54,210 nucleotides of DNA from Phaeodactylibacter sp. (GTDB lineage: Bacteria; Bacteroidota; Bacteroidia; Chitinophagales; Saprospiraceae). This document shows positions 52,801 to 54,210 of the stretch, piece by piece. How positions within the stretch are numbered: the first letter of the stretch is position 1; each line of letters begins with the position of its first letter. The notes under the pieces are model-generated. The model saw nothing but the letters and a program-made list of their open reading frames with translations. It was not told the origin of the DNA and made no database searches. The stretch covers positions 1 to 54,210 of the forward strand of contig JAGFJD010000028.1 of NCBI GenBank assembly GCA_024102975.1. The letters run 5' to 3'. A program made the translations under genes and the position numbers.

Positions 52801-52943
52801 CCCAGGGCCAGGGCTTCGGCTACCCGGGCCGAATCCATCAGCACCAGGGCTTTTTCCAGTTTCCGGTTGGCCCTGGAGAGCGGATCGGCACAAGACAGCA
52901 GATGGATCAGGCAGAAAACCAGGAGGGCAGAAAAGGCGGACAC
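49890..52943 (-). CDS. TPR-CHAT protease lipoprotein
   Basis: This 1017-residue protein, counted from GTG 52943, has a lipoprotein signal (SALLVFCLIHLLSC, Cys18). About ten TPR units follow (about 70-480; NRGLAYANTGRYEEALNHYQKAL and others), then a helical middle and the C-terminal CHAT domain (about 690-1010). The dyad is H873 in LHLATHGKADG and C920 in VVLSACETSIG, as in canonical CHAT proteases. The ORF is open up to 53147, but this extension runs through a dispersed ACAGGATT repeat and would hide the lipid signal. The gene faces the sigma/anti-sigma pair with the AbiE module between. Confidence 0.8.
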   Translation of the reverse strand: MSAFSALLVFCLIHLLSCADPLSRANRKLEKALVLMDSARVAEALALGREAENLFLEQYRPEDAHMADVYYAVGTCLLKTEPAQAEEYYHKILAVETPASTLSQAHIQYFLGTRALLKNDFNGAVDSYGQALKLYGQQEGPFHSNLPRAYSNRGLAYANTGRYEEALNHYQKALGLWQQRHGKDHFNVSVPYNNRGLVYMEQGDFAKAAESYKKALEIRMRTLGPRHPEVGATLLNIGLVENYRGEFDRSAGYFLKALDIFEEANATQNLPAAYNNLGLAYSKKEDHEKARQYFEKTLEAEKELYPPDSPELATTLFNIASAYQDGGNIKKAKQYYFQALDIAQEDHPYLGRIYNGVGLAYQAEKQFEKAKEYFRKGYERQVALFSENHPTAAVYFYNLAAIAMEEGKGSEALKLNGQARKILGPGPGEGMADVRAPYDLLKVLGQNVQFRWALAQKNEGRNQLAPALEACRQATEAINFLRGSYKSKTDKQGLIDFGYAIFETAIAASRRLYLQTGDAKYAAQAFGFAESCRSLLLQEALQEAAALNLPGIPEAVRQEEYELRTAIAAAEEKYKAKLSEATSNTSSEALELSSRLFDLNQQYTALKERLKKQYPEYYQTRFGFSAISLGDLQAKLLRPNQSLLEYMVGDSSIFIFLVQKDRFEILETRRDPALKDWVNKLTKEGIYGYYTLPDNERLRRLESETIRSYTQAAHWLYEQLLAPLESRLTEEVVIIPDDVLGYVPFEALLSEAPARSAALSDYPFWLRRHQVSYGFNATLLREMAQKQHRQPPAGQLLALAPFSEERAGEAVARVDDADPLALRDSLGPLPASGEEVAAVAELLDGQAWYGMEASLEMFRKEAGRYRILHLATHGKADGRLGDYAYLAFAVPGQPGIFDKLYARMIYNFSLNADMVVLSACETSIGPLQRGEGIISLSRAFAYAGARSVFTTLWPVSDSRTQSLMVSFYQNLKDGQTKDAALRKAKLDYLEQHSGRGEAVHPFFWAGLIGIGDMEGLR

Positions 52944-53281
52944 AGCTCCCCTTCTGACGCTGGATTCCGTGTCAGCGGCGCACTTCGCTATCCTGTTAAT
53001 CTTGTTAATCCTGTCTGCTTCAGGCCGCGCACACAACGCTATCCTGTCCAATCCCGGGCGGATAGCCGCCGGCATCAAGTCTGGGTTCGTTTTACGCAGG
53101 TGCATTGTCATTTTTTGAATGCCAATATCAATAAGTTTTTCGGTCATTGCCAGGGATTGTAAAATTTCTCATAAAAAAAACCTTCACCTCCTGGGCACCT
53201 TGCTCCGGCGGCCGGATACTAAGGAGTGGAACCCCATCAGGGGTATCCTAAAGTCACCATTAATTCCAAAATTGAGACATT

Positions 53282-54210
53282 ATGAAAACCGCATTCCTTT
53301 TTTTCTTTTCATGGTTGCTTATTGCCGGATCCTTTGCCCAGGGCGATATTTTCCCCTGCGATGGTTTTGAAAGCGCGCAGTTTGGCCCGCGATGGACGCC
53401 CCGCCCCAATCTGGAGGGAACAGACGGCCAGGTTGAGGTAGTTTCCGGCGCTGGCCTGAACTCCAATTACGGCGTCCATCTGGGTAAATACGTCGACGGA
53501 GGGTTCACCCGCAATGCGCTGGATTTGCACCTGGACCTGGATAGCATGTCCCATGTCTTCCTCTCTTTCAACATCCGCGACAATTACGAAGATAACCACG
53601 CCCAGGACGGCCTGTTTTTCAGCAATGACGGCGGCGACATCTTCCGCCAGGTTTATACCTTCCGGGCGCAGGACTGGTGCGACAATACCTGGGGCGCTTT
53701 CCCGCCTTTCAGCGTCGACGCCCTCGCCGCTTCGGTGGGGCTAAGCCTTACCAGCCAGTTCGTCATCCGGTTCCAGCAGTATGACGACACGGGTTTCTAC
53801 TCGTTCACGGACGGCGACGGCCTGGTCATCGACAATGTAAAGGTATATTCCCGCCCGCCGGTATACGCCACTTTGCCCTTTGAAGACGACTTCGACGGCA
53901 GCAACGAGTTTGGCAGCAGTTGGGCATGGGTGCACGCCGACAATACCGTGGCACCACTGGAACGCACTGTCAAGCCCACTGGTTTCGTTGGCATTGTCGA
54001 CGGGCAGGGCACGGGCAACAGCAAAGGGGTGATGTTCGGCAAAGGCTGCGACGACGGCCCCACTTCCAATGCCCTGGACCTCCACCTCAACCTGGCGGGC
54101 AAGTCCCATGTCTTCCTCTCTTTCGACATCCGCGACAATTATGAAGACAACCACCCCCAGGACGGCCTGTTCTTCAGCAACGACGGCGGCGCCACCTTCC
54201 ACCAGGTGTA
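53282..54210 (+). CDS. Secreted repeat protein, cut by window end
   Basis: The frame from ATG 53282 is open through the window end (309 codons seen). It has a signal peptide (LFFFSWLLIAGSFAQ) and two copies of a beta-rich module of about 200 residues with ALDLHLDL, SHVFLSFNIRDNYEDNHAQDG and LFFSNDGGDIFRQVY (again as SHVFLSFDIRDNYEDNHPQDG). It is probably a cargo of the T9SS, with its sorting domain beyond the edge. The gap 53148-53281 shows no gene. Confidence 0.75.
   Translation, partial: MKTAFLFFFSWLLIAGSFAQGDIFPCDGFESAQFGPRWTPRPNLEGTDGQVEVVSGAGLNSNYGVHLGKYVDGGFTRNALDLHLDLDSMSHVFLSFNIRDNYEDNHAQDGLFFSNDGGDIFRQVYTFRAQDWCDNTWGAFPPFSVDALAASVGLSLTSQFVIRFQQYDDTGFYSFTDGDGLVIDNVKVYSRPPVYATLPFEDDFDGSNEFGSSWAWVHADNTVAPLERTVKPTGFVGIVDGQGTGNSKGVMFGKGCDDGPTSNALDLHLNLAGKSHVFLSFDIRDNYEDNHPQDGLFFSNDGGATFHQV

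Noticed and set aside
52944..53147. 68-residue N-terminal extension of the TPR-CHAT protein
   Set aside because: It runs through a dispersed ACAGGATT-type repeat and would bury the lipoprotein signal.

Overview
The window comes from a GC-rich member of the Bacteroidota, most likely the Saprospiria (Lewinella/Haliscomenobacter-like). The reasons are several proteins with C-terminal sorting domains of the type IX secretion system (T9SS), a giant adhesin ending in a gliding-motility-associated C-terminal domain, a PspC/DUF2807 protein paired with a PadR regulator, tandem DUF4331 proteins, and two TTG-N20-TAnnTTTG promoters of the Bacteroidota type. No rRNA or tRNA gene was seen.

Left part (1-9.6 kb): the 3' end of a decayed group II intron, an Rpn-type PD-(D/E)XK nuclease, a relic of an alpha-L-fucosidase gene, then a tight three-gene cassette. 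The cassette encodes a caspase-like CHAT protease, a 1640-residue TPR/cold-shock/STAND-type NTPase, and a second NTPase with a C-terminal region that recalls Swt1-type HEPN domains. It looks like a sensor-plus-protease conflict or signalling system and is the strongest candidate for something undescribed.

Middle left (9.6-18.9 kb): a GT87-like membrane protein, a DUF3124 lipoprotein, then an overlapping run of two DUF1538 membrane proteins, a P-II-like regulator and a CBS-pair protein (a likely nucleotide-controlled transporter), an S41 peptidase, a CocE-type hydrolase that has lost its centre, an unknown secreted protein, and a polytopic membrane protein on the minus strand.

Middle (18.9-34 kb): gene relics and a sparse region, a T9SS cargo protein, the PspC/DUF2807-PadR operon, a YefM-YoeB toxin-antitoxin pair with TGTACA operators, a TPR lipoprotein, two DUF4331 proteins flanked by two copies of a small inverted-repeat element (one with an 11-bp target duplication), and an Lhr-type DEXH helicase carrying a 56-codon in-frame repeat element.

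Right part (34-54.2 kb): an FG-GAP repeat protein and a 2175-residue adhesin with 23 repeats of exactly 51 residues, a TonB_C lipoprotein, an AAA/PD-(D/E)XK protein, a small lipoprotein gene with TGA at the lipobox cysteine, two tandem small paralogues, an ECF sigma factor with a TPR membrane partner, an AT-rich AbiE toxin-antitoxin module, a large TPR-CHAT lipoprotein, and the start of a secreted repeat protein cut by the window edge.

Three themes recur: secreted and surface proteins, NTPase/protease/toxin genes of the conflict type, and frequent small repeats together with genes that kept both ends but lost the middle.
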